Below, in pieces: positions 10,892 to 23,461 of a stretch of DNA of 64,000 nucleotides. The translations under genes were made by a program, and so were the position numbers. This DNA comes from Tyto alba (Eukaryota; Chordata; Aves; Strigiformes; Tytonidae). Within the stretch, counting starts at the first letter, position 1. Each line of letters begins with the position of its first letter. The notes under the pieces are model-generated. The model did no database searches. It had not been told where the DNA came from and saw nothing but the letters and a program-made list of their open reading frames with translations. The DNA lies in the NCBI RefSeq assembly GCF_018691265.1, contig NW_024881327.1, forward strand, positions 24,173,936 through 24,237,935, written 5' to 3'.

Positions 10892-11500
10892 GAGAGTAGT
10901 ATAATGAAGAATAAGAACAAATTTTAAAACACCTTCCTTCCACCCCTCCCTTCTTCCCAGGCTCAACTTCACTCCGTTTTCTCTACCTCCTGCCCCTGAG
11001 CAGTGCATGGGGATGGGGAACAGGCATTGTAGTCTGTTCATCACACATTGTCTCAGTCTCCTTCCTCCTCAGGGGGAGGACTACTCACACACTTCCCCTG
11101 CTCCAGTGTAGGGTCACTCCCACAGGAGACAGTCCTTTGTGAACTTCTGCAACATGCATGCTTCCCACAGGCTGCAGTTTTGTGAACTGCTCCAATCTGG
11201 GTCCTTTCCACAGGGTGCAGTCCTTCAGGAATGGACTGGTCCAGCATGGATCCCCCCATGGGACCACAGGTCCTTCCAGAAAACCTGCTCCTCCAGTGTG
11301 GTCTCCTCTTCATGGGTTCAGAGGTTCTGTCAGGAGCCTGCTCCAGCACAGGTTCTCTGCGGGGTCACAGACTCTGGCATGTCCACCTGCTCTGGCGTGG
11401 GGTCCTTCACAGGCGGTAGGTGGATGTCTGCTCAACCCTTAGCCTCCATGGGCTGCGGGGGGACAACCTGCATCACCAAGTCTCACTCAACGGAACAGTA
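10892..11500 (-). mobile_element. Older ERV LTR, main fragment (U3 end lost)
   Basis: Continuation of the LTR fragment at 9708-9910 after the CR1. It resumes at GAGAGTAGTATAATG and includes AAAACACCTTCC and CACCCCTCCCTTCTTCC, which also occur in the minus-strand LTRs at 29.4 kb and 41.8 kb, so the families are related. From about 11100 to 11420 it holds degenerate tandem units of roughly 55-60 bp built on a C-T-C-C-A-G ... CACAGG ... CAGTCCTTC theme. Similarity to the LTR type fades near 11500, before any TATA box, so the U3 start is missing. The right edge is approximate. Confidence 0.72.
11100..11420. repeat. Degenerate tandem units inside the older LTR
   Basis: About six imperfect units of some 55-60 bp, each carrying a CTGCTCCAG-like core followed by TGGGTCC/TTCC and CACAGG or CATGGG. 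The period is judged by eye and varies from unit to unit. Confidence 0.6.
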
Positions 11501-13169
11501 TACACCGAGGGAACTAACTGATGTCTGGCTGTGTTGATGGAATAAAATGCAATTGTATTGAATGATTGTGTTGCAAAGGGCGTATTTCATGGTGCCACCT
11601 TCATATTTTAGGGGCAATGCTGCTACTGGCATTCTCACAATCTGGAAGTTGACTTTTCAACTATTTTTAATGGTAATAATTGTTTTGTAAGTAATACATA
11701 AACCAAGGTCACCGGACAATGGTAATGGTGTAAAAAATACTGATTGTTTTAAATCAAAAAATGTAATCATGCATTGCATTTTTTGTTATAATGGCTGGCT
11801 GAATAAATGTTTAGAAACTCATTATAAGGAGGAATATGATTAACCCTTTTGTACATTCAGTTTCTGAATCAATAATTCAGACACAGCTAGGATGGTTACT
11901 GACACAATATGATAAGGGGTTGGTCTAAGGTCTTGAAGTCTGGTGAGACTACTTTGTGAACATTGAGCAATGTCGTTGAGGGACTTCTTGTTTGTAAAGC
12001 TTTCCTATGTAAATAAACTGCTGAACATTACATTTAATTGAAATTACAGGCAAAGAGAAGCAATTCTGATTGAAAAGAATAAGAATAACAAAATGCCTGT
12101 TTACTAGCTTATTTAAACCTGCTTTGTAAATTGATTATTTCTGTTTTGAATTATTTCAAGAGTTTTGATTTGAGTAAATATCTAGTAATACAGACGTTTA
12201 AATAAATTGTTTTGAGCTTTAAATTTAAAAAATCTTATGAAATCAACACTTTGATACTTCAAATGGATTTTATGGTTTTGGTTTGTTTTTTTTTTTTATT
12301 TATAGTTGAATCAACTGACCTACTTTTGTGTATTTTTTACTTTTAGTGAAAAGAAAGACAGTTTCTAAGCGTAAAACTGATTGTTCTATCTAGTTAATAA
12401 ATTTGTTGGGGTTTTGTTTGTTTGGGGTATTTCTTTGTTTTGTGTTTGGGGGGTTTCTTCCTTCTCCTGAGCACAAAGACTGTTAGACCAATCTTTTTAT
12501 TGGGCATGTTTCAGGAAGAACTTTTACATAAACAAAATGAGATTGCTTTAATTTCATTTTTAAATCATGGAGAAAAGTTAATACCTTCCAATCTAAAGGC
12601 AATGTGGTAGCTCAATATGAATATAAATATCTGTAAAAGAAAGTTAAGGATGTAGAAAATCCTAAATGGGTCTCTCATTAAATGTCATAAACATTTTTGC
12701 TCTAAAGAAGAATTAATGATGACTTTTAATGTCTTTTTTCTTTTTGTATGAAAGAGTATGCTGGTTTTGGTTACAAGCTGATATGTAGAAAAATACCTTT
12801 AGCTCAGCCAAAATCAGTGCAAAAAATGTTACATGACTTTTTTCTCCAAAAACATATTTTCCTGAATGACCTCATAAGGGGCCATAAAACAGTCTTCATA
12901 AATAGATAGTAAGATAAATACAAGGATTACACTGATTTTTTTTTACATCTTTTGCTGATAAATTTGAAATGTAAATCCAATTTGAAATATCAAACCAAAT
13001 GTTTAATTTGAATTAATGAAAACCACCAAAATCTTAATAAATGCCTAGTAAAAATGACTTTGTTGTTTATGATCAATGAATGTACTGCTTCTGTGCCCAT
13101 AGAAACTAATTTTCTACACATTCTCAGGTAATCTTCATGTAATAAAATCTATGAAAAACAAACCTCTCA
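11501..13169. other. Intronic sequence just upstream of the SGCZ exon
   Basis: AT-rich, with T and G/T runs (12287-12298 and 12407-12460). No element was recognised. A conserved splice-enhancing function near the exon cannot be judged from one genome. Confidence 0.55.
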
Positions 13170-13203
13170 TTTTCTTACATATACTTACATCTTTCTTTTC
13201 CAG
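13170..13203 (+). other. Splice acceptor of the SGCZ exon
   Basis: A pyrimidine-rich stretch (cttacatctttcttttccag) ends in AG at 13202-13203, directly before the ATG that opens the exon. The match to the vertebrate acceptor consensus is good, and it sets the exon's left edge. Confidence 0.9.
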
Positions 13204-13398
13204 ATGACACGAGAGCAGTATATATTAGCAACACAACAGAACAGCCTTCCAAGGACTGAACATCCTCAGTTTTACCCAGTAGGGATTTATGGATGGCGAA
13301 AGAGGTGCTTATACTTCTTTGTCCTTCTGCTCTTGGTTACCATGATTGTTAACTTAGCAATGACAGTATGGATTTTGAAGGTTATGAATTTCACAGTG
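13204..13398 (+). CDS. SGCZ: Zeta-sarcoglycan internal coding exon (cytoplasmic tail and transmembrane helix)
   Basis: Single coding exon of 65 codons, beginning [10 protein letters not shown] and ending KVMNFTV. Sarcoglycans are type II membrane proteins of the dystrophin-glycoprotein complex in muscle plasma membrane. The exon shows a polar N-terminal tail (residues 1-30), the family motif [11 protein letters not shown] (28-38) and one hydrophobic helix (about 36-60) with basic residues on its cytoplasmic side. Paralogues gamma and delta share [11 protein letters not shown], but [13 protein letters not shown] and [10 protein letters not shown] match zeta-sarcoglycan as I remember it, with only a few substitutions against the human protein. 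An AG acceptor at 13202-13203 follows a pyrimidine-rich tract, and the donor at 13399 is GTAAGTATC. Length 195 gives phase 0 at both ends. In mammals a short first exon encodes about 13 residues upstream, so the ATG at 13204 need not be the initiator. The open frame runs past the donor to 13506, but that part is intron. The extracellular domain exons are not in this window. Confidence 0.95.
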
Positions 13399-13407
13399 GT
13401 AAGTATC
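13399..13407 (+). other. Splice donor of the SGCZ exon
   Basis: GTAAGTATC directly follows the codons for Asn-Phe-Thr-Val. It is a near-perfect vertebrate donor, and cutting here leaves phase 0, as expected because the next family residue (Asp) starts the following exon. Confidence 0.9.
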
Positions 13408-15969
13408 ACAGTAACTTTGTGTATCCTGTTTCTTAAAGTAATGACTTGTAGTTTTAGTTCTCTTTCCTTTACCATGTTATATACAAATCTTGTAATTTTA
13501 GATTAACTATCATAGATACTTCTTTGAGTGTTACATCAGATATTTGTGCTTTCTGTGTATATTCTGTAGTGAGTGGACCTGTGCCCTATCTATTCAGATA
13601 TTTTTCGTTAATCATATCTGCTGAAAATATATCTGGATCTTAGATTTTTTTCTTTGCCCAACCAAAAGCATGATAGTGACTGCTCTGAGCATCTCTTTGT
13701 TGCTTGTCACCACTGATAGCAATCAGTAGTTTACTAAGTCTGTTCTGCATGGTATCTCTCTTAGGAGGAAGCTGGGTTAGTTAGGTCAACTTAGGGTGCC
13801 TTTTTTGGTTTATGTTGTTCTTATTTTTTTTTTTTTTTAGAATTTACTGACCATTTGAACTGTGTTTCACTTAGAGTAGCTGTTTTGATGTTGATAAGAG
13901 CGGTTAGGTGAATATAAAAGCTACAGAATTTTATGAGACAGCCTCCATCTGGAACCTTCAATAGCATCCAAGTGTTACTGAGTCTATATTTCAGATGTAC
14001 ACCTGAAAGTATATCTGTGTTCAGTGGAAAATCAAGAGCATCTGCCCAGCTGTTGCCAAAGCTTTGTTTGGATAAAGGTGGTAGAAGTACTCACTAGTTG
14101 GCAGTGAATTAGTGTCTTTTTGTATACCAAAAGAAAACACAGAAAACTCCACAGTTTAAAATAGCAGTGCTTCTCCTAGGATCAGAGTGGTCTCTGTCTG
14201 GATTTTGACCTTCATAAGACATGTTTTGGTGTAGCTAGTAACACATTTCTAATTCCTACAGTAGGACATTTTTATTCTCCATTAGTTTATTGGAAATAAA
14301 AAATAGACAACAAAACCAGCCTTAAACATATGTCTAAAATTGTTCCATAACTGCTAATGCTCCACAATGCATAGAGTTATCTGACATAGTTGCCTGGAGT
14401 GATGTATTGTGCAAATACATTGCTATTTCTGAGTTGCAACTCGTGGATGAATATGTTGGATTAATATTTTGACAATTGTATGACTTCAATATTCATGCAC
14501 TGAAGAGTTTGTTAGAAGTTTGAGGGGTTATTTTGCTTCAATTTTTTGTTTGGTTTGTTTTTTTCTTTTCTTTTTAGCATAATGTACTTGCAAAATAGGA
14601 CATCCACATATGTTTTTGCTATTTGCATTAGAAGCATATTTAGGCATACATGTTGACTTCAGTAAAATGGTCTGCTCTTACTCCAGAGGAGCGTTAAGCA
14701 TGGAAATTTAAATATGTTAATAAGATATTTTTAAAAGTACAGAATTTTTCTTTGTGCAGAAGATTGCATTTCAATACAATATTTGAAACTACTGTCTCCA
14801 TATCTAGGCAATCTTTGACCTTCCATGCTACAAGCTACTATAGCATTATCCAGTTTAAAACTCTTACTGTTTGAACATACAATCTTTTTTAAAACAAAAC
14901 CAAAAAAAGATGTTTTGAAATATTTTTCTTTTCCACATGTCAAAGCTTTGTTAGAAAGTTAAGGGCTTATGGTGAATCACTAAATCAGTGAAGGAATCTA
15001 GTGCAGGAGACAAGCAGGTTGTTTTAGCAGTTGTGCTTACTAGTTGATGGACTGAAGACCTTGCATCAATAGTTTGAGATGTATGTATCTGAAATAATTA
15101 TGCAAATACTGGCTTACTAATTTCACAAAAATAGTTTTTGAAATGTTACCTACTTGTTTCATAATGTCATTTCATTATAACAATTCAGAAATCACAAAGT
15201 TTATGTTCATTGTTATAAATACAGATAAATGCTATGCCACTGAATAGTGTGATTTAATCTTTAACCCTCCTGTTACAGAATTAAAATTAATCTTGTATAT
15301 TCACATTTATCATAGTCATATATACCAGTAAGCAATTTAGAAAACAAAAGTGGAACATATCACTCCTCTTTCATATGAAAAGCCCCCCAAAATACTGCAG
15401 ATGCCTGGGATCACTGTTCAGTTTGGAATATCATATACTCCTTAGATACTCAGAAATGAAAGTTCCTACTTAACAGTTTGTTATGAGCAATCTGTAAAAA
15501 TTACTGTTTCCAAGTGATTTTGTACTTAAAAAGGATATCAGAAGTATTTTATTTAATGATCATACTGCCACCAGATCATTCTTACTCAAATTTATATGTA
15601 GTATACCCTTGTTGACATAAAATTATTAAACATTATTATTTCAATGACAAAATATTTCATGCTTTTGTTTAATGAAATGTACTGGTTTAGGAGTGATTTG
15701 TTTTTATCTTCCAACTTTTATATAAAATTATGGAATGCTCTGTGGTTACACAGTTGCAGAAAACAGAATCCATAGGCATATAAAAAGTTCAGTAAAATCT
15801 TCACGCTTATGTCCACACATGTACATTTGAACACCAGTGGGAAACTTGTATCAAGTTTGAAGGAGTCACATTCTTACTGACAGATGTCTAAGAGTAAAAT
15901 AATTTATTTTATAAACCTAAACTTCATGTATTTAAAGAATTCAATAGCTTTGAATATCTTCTATGTGCA

Positions 15970-15992
15970 CGTATATATAGATAGATAGATAT
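15970..15992. repeat. GATA-type microsatellite
   Basis: ATATATAGATAGATAGATAT, a short TA/GATA repeat. Confidence 0.75.
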
Positions 15993-18900
15993 AGACAAGA
16001 AATAGTATTTGTATATCTGGGCAGTGATAGGAAATATGAAGTGCAGCTAGAAACCTTTTGAAAAGGAAAATGCTTTTGCTAAACTGGTTTAAAGAGTATT
16101 TGCACAAAAGTTGAATCTAGCCATGACAAAATAATTGTTGAAATTGAACTGCTTTGACATTTTGACATTATTTTAAATTATTTGTTGTTTTAGCATTGCA
16201 CCACTTCAAGGGGTCGTGAAAAGCTAGGGCATGGGTTTGTCATTGCTGGCTGACAATTGCATCGATGTTAATTTCTATTAGCTGTTGACTTTCTATTTTT
16301 AACTGTACAGCTGCAGTCACATTGCAATTGGCACAATAAAAGCCTTTCCGAGTTCAATTTGTAGATTCTCCAGTTGAGAAAGTTTTCTGAATATACTGAC
16401 CTTGCATGTAAGATTCACATTCTGAATCTGAGCTAGTTATCCCATGCTTTTTTTATACAAGGAGAGGAGAAATAGGGTCTCCTGTAAGGCCATTCATCTC
16501 ATAGTAAGACAGGCAACTAAAGTGAATTGTCCTTAAGAACAGATGTTGAATAGTTCATCAAAGAAATAATTAAAAAGGAAATCTGGTTTATTTGCAACTG
16601 TGTAAAAACATAGTACGGGAAAATTGTGCAAGTGTCCTTTTATCAGATTAAGTAGTATAGCTGGGAAAGGTAGAAAAACTTTTGGGTATGCAATCTCTTC
16701 TTGCAGTGTACAATGTAAGAAAGATACTTCAAAAGTAAATACAAGTTACAAATAATTTCCCTGATATAACATGCATTAGACAAGCAAAACTGAAGATAAT
16801 TAGCATCTGTGTAGCGGAAGGAGTATTAGATGGAAGAATCAGAGTTGTAGTAATAATTTTTTGAAAGACATTCCCCCACTGGTAGCTTAGCGTTTTTGTT
16901 TTTAATGTCTAGTCAAGATCTGTTATCTCACTGTCTGATAGTTTGTCTAGAAAGATACATGTGAAAGCATGTAAGAACTTCGGGACAAAGAAATCCCTAA
17001 ACATTCCCACTGATAGATGCATGTAGCTGTAGCACACCATCCTATCCCAGGTCTACGTGGAAAATAATAATTCAGGAGTAGGCTATAGTAGAGAAAGATC
17101 TGGCCTTGAACTAAATGTTCTGCCAATAACAGCTCTGAAATAATCCCAGGGCTAAACTTGTCATTGGAATAAAAATTTGTTGCCTTGTGTGCATCAAGTG
17201 GATCTACTCTGTCCTTAGTGGTAAGGATAAAATAATTTTATAGACTTTACAATATAATATCCCTTAATGGAACCATCAAAATCTAAATCACATTCTTGAA
17301 CTTCAGACTTCTCTATTGTATGAAATTCTTTCCTAAAAAGTAAACAACTGCTGTCTTCAAAAACAAACTCAACTTTCCTCATGTCTCTTAAGCCTGATCT
17401 TCAAAGGAGACATACAAAACACCTTGGAAAAATCAAGCTGGGAACTGAAATCTGTAGCTTTTGTCAATATCAAAATAATAGACCTAGGAAACTTGAATTT
17501 AATGGAATATTTATAATTTCCTTTCTTTGTACTAACCTTGTCATTTGTTAAAGGATGGCAAGGAAATAAATGTTTTTTACAGTGCCTGCATTCTTGTCAT
17601 AATGTATTTGTATGGTCCATAGCATAGGTAATTAGTTTACTTTATCTTTAAAGATTTAATCACTTGAACATTATTCTCTGATACAATTTCTATCTTTTGT
17701 CATCCTTAAGTTGTTCTAACTTCAATAGAACTATAATTGTATATAATTTATTCTTCATATAGCTGTTAACAAATAAAGTATATTGGCAGTCTGTCAGTCT
17801 GATTACTTACTCTGTAAAATGAGATTTACCTCACATTTTTGTCACTAAACAAATACCAGTGTAGAAATATGCAGCTGAAAGTTTTCTGCAGGTATTTCAA
17901 ACTACAGATTTAAAAAAGAAAAAGTATTCTTAGTGCTGTGAAGTTACATTGTGAAGTGACATGGGGCAATCATCATAGAAACCTATGTCCCCTTTTTAGT
18001 GGAGGAGGTATTTAATATCTGTGCATGTATGCATTTTCTATTATGTACACAATTAGCATTGATATTGGCATTTACTTGATATTACATTATTCTGTTGCTT
18101 ATTACATAACATTGAGATTTGGACTTTACAAAGCCTCAAAAAATTGTAATGGTAGGAAAAATGCAAATATGAACTGCTTTAGTTCTTAGGATCTCTTTTG
18201 GGTTGGCCTATATCTCAGACACATATCCTAGGAAGTATCAGCACCAGATTGTTTTACTGGTTTTGGTTGTACATTTGGTTTTGTGTGTCTCCATATTCTG
18301 CTTTCTACTTAGGAATTGATGTATGAAAAGGCATACTTTGTTATCCCTCTAAGAATGCAGTCACCTAAACCAAATATTTTCTCTTGCTGTAGTTACGGGC
18401 AGTGGTGTAGTCAGTTTTGACTGCTGTCATGGCACGATGTTTTCTGCATTGATACGTGTTAAACTCCTCTTGCCAGTAGTACCATGGGATTTACTTTTAA
18501 GATCAGGAATGAGACTTATCCTCTGGTTTGCAACAGTTATTTCTCAAGGGAATTGAACTCCAATTTAGCTTCAAACATAAGCGGAGCATAAACAGCAGTT
18601 TGAATGTTCTGGTTGGAATTCACGTGCTTCCTGCTCACAGTTGAACGTACTCTGGTTGCTGGCTGCCTAGCTCCATCTTCACCCTGTTCGGACAGCAGGT
18701 AGTTTGCAGGATGGTTGAATGTCTGCCAGAAGATACATGTGCCAACTAAGTATGATTTTTTTTTATGTGACAGCATATATAACAATGGAGATATATGCAA
18801 CCATTAACTCTTTGCATCTTTATAGATTGTCCCTATATTCCTTTAGGTGCTTGACTTTTAGAGTTAGAATCTTTTGAATCTGAAAAATCTAAATGAACAA

Positions 18901-20819
18901 TAATATTTTATTAACATTACTTATAGAGACTAGTAAACACAAGTATATTTTCCTGGGTTTTGGTTGCTGTGCAAGAATGAGGAAATCTTCCAAGTTTTTA
19001 ACTTTCTGTGTTGTTAGGACACATACACAAACACGTATGATCTTAATATCCAATATGGAAAAAATACAATTTCTTTAAAAGTATAATTTGTCCATTAAAG
19101 CTATAATTTGATACTTAAGGTTTTACTGGTACAGAACTAAAGTAGTTGCATTCAATGCTTTTATCTAGACTTATAGCAAAGTCTTGGCATAATGCAGAAT
19201 AAGAAAGGAATTTATTTGCAAAACTCTACTGTAATTCTAATTATCCATTTCTCAACAATCATGACAGTGGTATGAGCTGTCAGGTTTCTAAGATTCTTTG
19301 ACCACCCAGATCTCTTCATTTGATGTTCAAAACAGTATTTGTTCTGTTATCAGTCCATTTGGTTCTGCTGATCTATGAGATGAGGATAGTTTTTGTCCAT
19401 GCCAACTAACACAATTTCAATTAGAACTAAGAAAAAGCTCTTTTCCATTTCTTAACTAATTTTTGTTGAGATGTGTCCAATTTGAAATTTATGAACTGTA
19501 CTTATCTCTACTCAAAAATAATTTGATTGTTTGGCAAACAGACAAGTTCTTTCATTTTACAAAGGCAGCAGTTTGTTATTAGGTTTTGAATAAATACTAT
19601 TATAATTTAATAGGAAGAGTTGCTAGATATTTAATAAATACGTTCTGTCCCATCTACAGATTTCATTTATTTCAATGGCAAACATTTATTGTCAATAATT
19701 TATTCTAAACTGTAAATAATCTCATTTTCAAAACTTGTTATCTCGTGACCGGATATAAAACTATTTCTTTACATCCCTCAATATTTTAATGTTCAAGAAC
19801 CTGATGTCCCATTTTGGGATGAATGCAAGAAAGCTTTTGTTTCCCTTTTGTTTGTTTTTTGTAGTGAGAAAGATCCAGTCCAGAGCAGGCAATATCATTA
19901 ATTATTAATGATTAAGAGACTTAGACGAGATATCAGAGACCAAGGTTCAAATTCATGCAGTCTCCAATATAGATCATGTTCCAGGTAAGTGTCCTACTCA
20001 TAGGCTATTAGTGTTTCTGGTGTTCCTCTTCAATAGAAACATGACCTCTATCTTACTATCTTTTAGTCTCAAACATTAGATAACATCCTTGTAAGAAATT
20101 TTATTGGAAATTCCTATGAAATAACTGTAGATTCCTCAAGAGTATTTTCTTCTCAGATTTATAATTCCTTTAAAGAATATTTAGAACATTGTTAGCCAGT
20201 TAAAATGAGTACTGTTGGAAAACCATAGACATATATGCACGTGTACATGCATACACACACATGCACAGAGTCTTATTTTTATAATTGGCTGTGTTCTTAT
20301 CTCCTTTTTATGTTCCACTGGAAAACAGAAACTTAAGCTTCTTGAATGAACCTGTCAGCTCCATGCATGATTCAAACATTTGTTCACAGCATGTCAACAA
20401 AAAAATCATGTTATAATTAAGTATACTTGTACTTTTTTATCTGATTTGTTAACATTCATGTAAAAGCACAACTTTATGGGGCTGGAGGGTATTCTGTAAA
20501 ACGCATGTCTTCTTTCATTTGAAGTGCAGTGGGTAGGAATTAACTGATTTCTTCTTAATCTCTTTTGAGTGTGTCACATAGTTGCTGTCCTGAGTACAGT
20601 GAAGAACTCATTTTAAGTGTTTCTAATACCATTTTTCTAAATAACTTTTTATCTCACTTTGTATGTATAAATTCTGTGTTGTATACTTCTTTTCCTAGCA
20701 CTTATCGGGGGGGAAAAAAATAAAATCAATCTGTCATAAGTATGGCATAGATTTACCTGACTGTATAATAATTAATGTGCAGAATACTGGTAAATTTCTG
20801 TAAATCTCTGTTATCTACC

Positions 20820-20836
20820 TTTTTTTTTTTTTTTTT
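20820..20836. repeat. Poly(T) run
   Basis: Seventeen consecutive T. No attached element was recognised. Confidence 0.8.
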
Positions 20837-21169
20837 CCAATGAAAGGGAAAAACATAAAATCTGTCACATCACAGTGGAAAGGCAACTAATCTGAAATCA
20901 CGTTTGCAATATCCTATTTGTTACATATAAGCACAGCAAGAGTATGCATGAACTGTCCAGCCTCTGCTACACATATTTGGTTAGCTATTTTGTAGTACTG
21001 ATCATCTCATGCAAAGGCATCTTCCTGTATAAAAAGTAAAGAGGTATTGTTTAAAACAGTGCTATTTAATAGCACTTCTTAGCAAATATGAGTTGCTTTG
21101 ATTTGATGTGCAAATTATGTTACTGATTCTGGGTGCCTGAATCAAAATTTTAAATATTTTATTTTATTC

Positions 21170-21172
<3 letters not shown>

Positions 21173-21201
<29 letters not shown>
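21173..21201. repeat. AT dinucleotide microsatellite
   Basis: About 14 AT units followed by CATGTACAT. Confidence 0.9.
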
Positions 21202-21207
<6 letters not shown>

Positions 21208-22895
21208 CATTTTGGCATTTATTGTTACAAATTATCTCTGATGAAGAAAAAATGGAATAAAATTAATTTCTCATTTTTATATTTGTCTGGTCATGCAGTT
21301 TTAATGGCAGAATACTAACAAAGTTCCCAAAAGAAAAAGGGAATAAATACTTTGTACCCTACTTTACTTTGTAAAAATGTGATTTAATTCACTGTAGAAA
21401 ACAAAAATCTTTCTATATGATTGCTTAACCAACTTCAACCTGACCTTGCAGTGGCTTTGGAAAATTGTACTGTAGTATCCAGAACTTTAATGCTTAGGGA
21501 AAGCTGCCTGTAAACAATGTTTACTTCATAGAGATGCATCGAGAACATAAAGAGTTATTTGCCTGTACAAGGTCACTGCTTGCTCATTTGTCTCATTCCT
21601 TCAGATTTATCATGAAGTGTCAGGGCTGATTTAGAATCAGCTTGAGGAACACAGATTCATAACTTGTACCTTTATTACCATGTCAGCAGTCCAACATGCA
21701 CAGGTAGCTTGCCCCATGTTTCAGAAAAAGTGTAGATAACTACATCTTCTTCCACAATTCACTTTATGTGAATCAAGATTTTGATACGTATTAAACTATG
21801 ACTTGTGCAATCTCTCGTAAAAGTTTTAACATTCAAAAAGAATAATGAGTGTGGGAACTATAGAAGAGGGCAACAACTTCATGTGATAGGTTAGGTGACA
21901 ATGAACGTACATATTTATTTTCAGTTTGTGGATGTTTACCTTCTATTAAATAATAATAATATGCTTTAGCTGAGTGAACAGTGTCTGCTAGACAGCTTAT
22001 TCTTAATCATTCACTATGTAAATAGGCTGGAACAAGTATATCAGAATTTTTTTCAAATATTTGCTTTCATGAAAATTGAATTAGCTTAATTTTCTTCATT
22101 GGCATTTAGCTGTGTTCCCTTTCCATGTGTATTCTAGCATGATATTAATGTTTGTGGAAATTGAGATTTTCAAGGGAATATTATACAAATATAATTTTGA
22201 ATTCTTAAAGGTTGTTTGAATAGAGTTGCTAACATGTGGTCATATTTAATAGAAAAAAAAAGAGAGAAAAAACTTAATTTTGTATATTAAGGTTCAAGAA
22301 AATAATAAACAGAAACTCATTACATGAAAAGAAAAGAAGGCTAATGAATCAGCATGTTTGTCTCAAATAGGACAAATAAAGTAGGCCAAGTTAATTTTAT
22401 AGTTAGGCCAAGTAGTAATGTTTTGCAATATTATTTAGCAGTAATTAGAAAGATATCAAACCATTTGAACAAACTTTAGTTACTACAATGCACCAGCCTC
22501 TATGAATAATGAAATGTGTCATGGTTTCTTCTTTCCCTTCTATTATTGGGATGATTTATGTGGGTATAAAGTACAATAACAAATTACAGTCTGTGCTTGG
22601 AATCCTGCTTTTATTTATACAAATCTACCATCTTGAAATCAATACAAGTCTGTGTACAGGAACAGAATGTACTTGTGTCAATCTAGCCTAAATTAGACCT
22701 AGTACATCTAGAAATTATAATAAAAAATAAATAGGAAGATAAGATAGAATATGTAGTGATATATGTCTTACGTGGCAGAGTATTTCCTCTCCTTTCTTAT
22801 AAGTCAGGATATTAGATGTGTGGTTGGAATCCCAGTCAGGATTAAATGATGAAATCAAATGTTTTAAGCAGGAATAATACAGCAGCGATAACTTC

Positions 22896-22918
22896 TTTTT
22901 TTTTTTTTTTTTTTTTTT
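22896..22918. repeat. Poly(T) run
   Basis: Twenty-three consecutive T. It explains the poly-lysine stretch in a minus-strand open frame here, which is not a gene. Confidence 0.9.
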
Positions 22919-23439
22919 AATCAAAAGTGTGAATAAGACATTTGTGTGGCCTGCAGGGAATGAGGGGAAAAAAGTGTTAAGATCTTTACCCAAATGATGC
23001 AACAATGATGATATATCTTGTTTATGTCTAACAGTCATATTTTACTATACTGTTAGATACAGTTGCAGAATAAAAATCCAGAAATCCAATAAAAGCAGAA
23101 TATAAATGATATTGCCAGAGGCAATGTAGAAATAGTGGATCCACCACCAAATAGAAGTCAACATTATTACACAATCCTAAGGCTCTTGATTCTAATATAA
23201 ATTTGGCTGCCTTTTCTGGAAAAGCCTGGTCCAACAGAGCTTGTCTAATGATTCGTTATTGCAGGCAACATGGTGTATAGCCTTTCAGTCACATCAGTGT
23301 CCATCGTGACAATAATATATTCAGTCGAACATCCAGCTTCAGAGACCCAGTGCAAATTTTTTTACTGTACCATTCAGTTAAGTAAAACAAATTGTGCAGA
23401 TTTCTTTCTACATCAACAAATATAATAAAAATACAGTAT

Positions 23440-23461
23440 GAATTAATATATATATTAATTC
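23440..23461. repeat. Perfect 22-bp palindrome
   Basis: GAATTAATATA followed directly by its exact reverse complement, with no spacer. Composition is nearly all A/T. Confidence 0.9.

Noticed and set aside
13287..13506. Minus-strand frame over the SGCZ exon, and the plus-strand extension beyond 13398
   Set aside because: The first is antisense to a real exon. The second is intron read-through past a strong GTAAGT donor.
22715..23038. Minus-strand frame with a lysine run
   Set aside because: The lysines come from the 23-T homopolymer at 22896-22918. No other protein feature.
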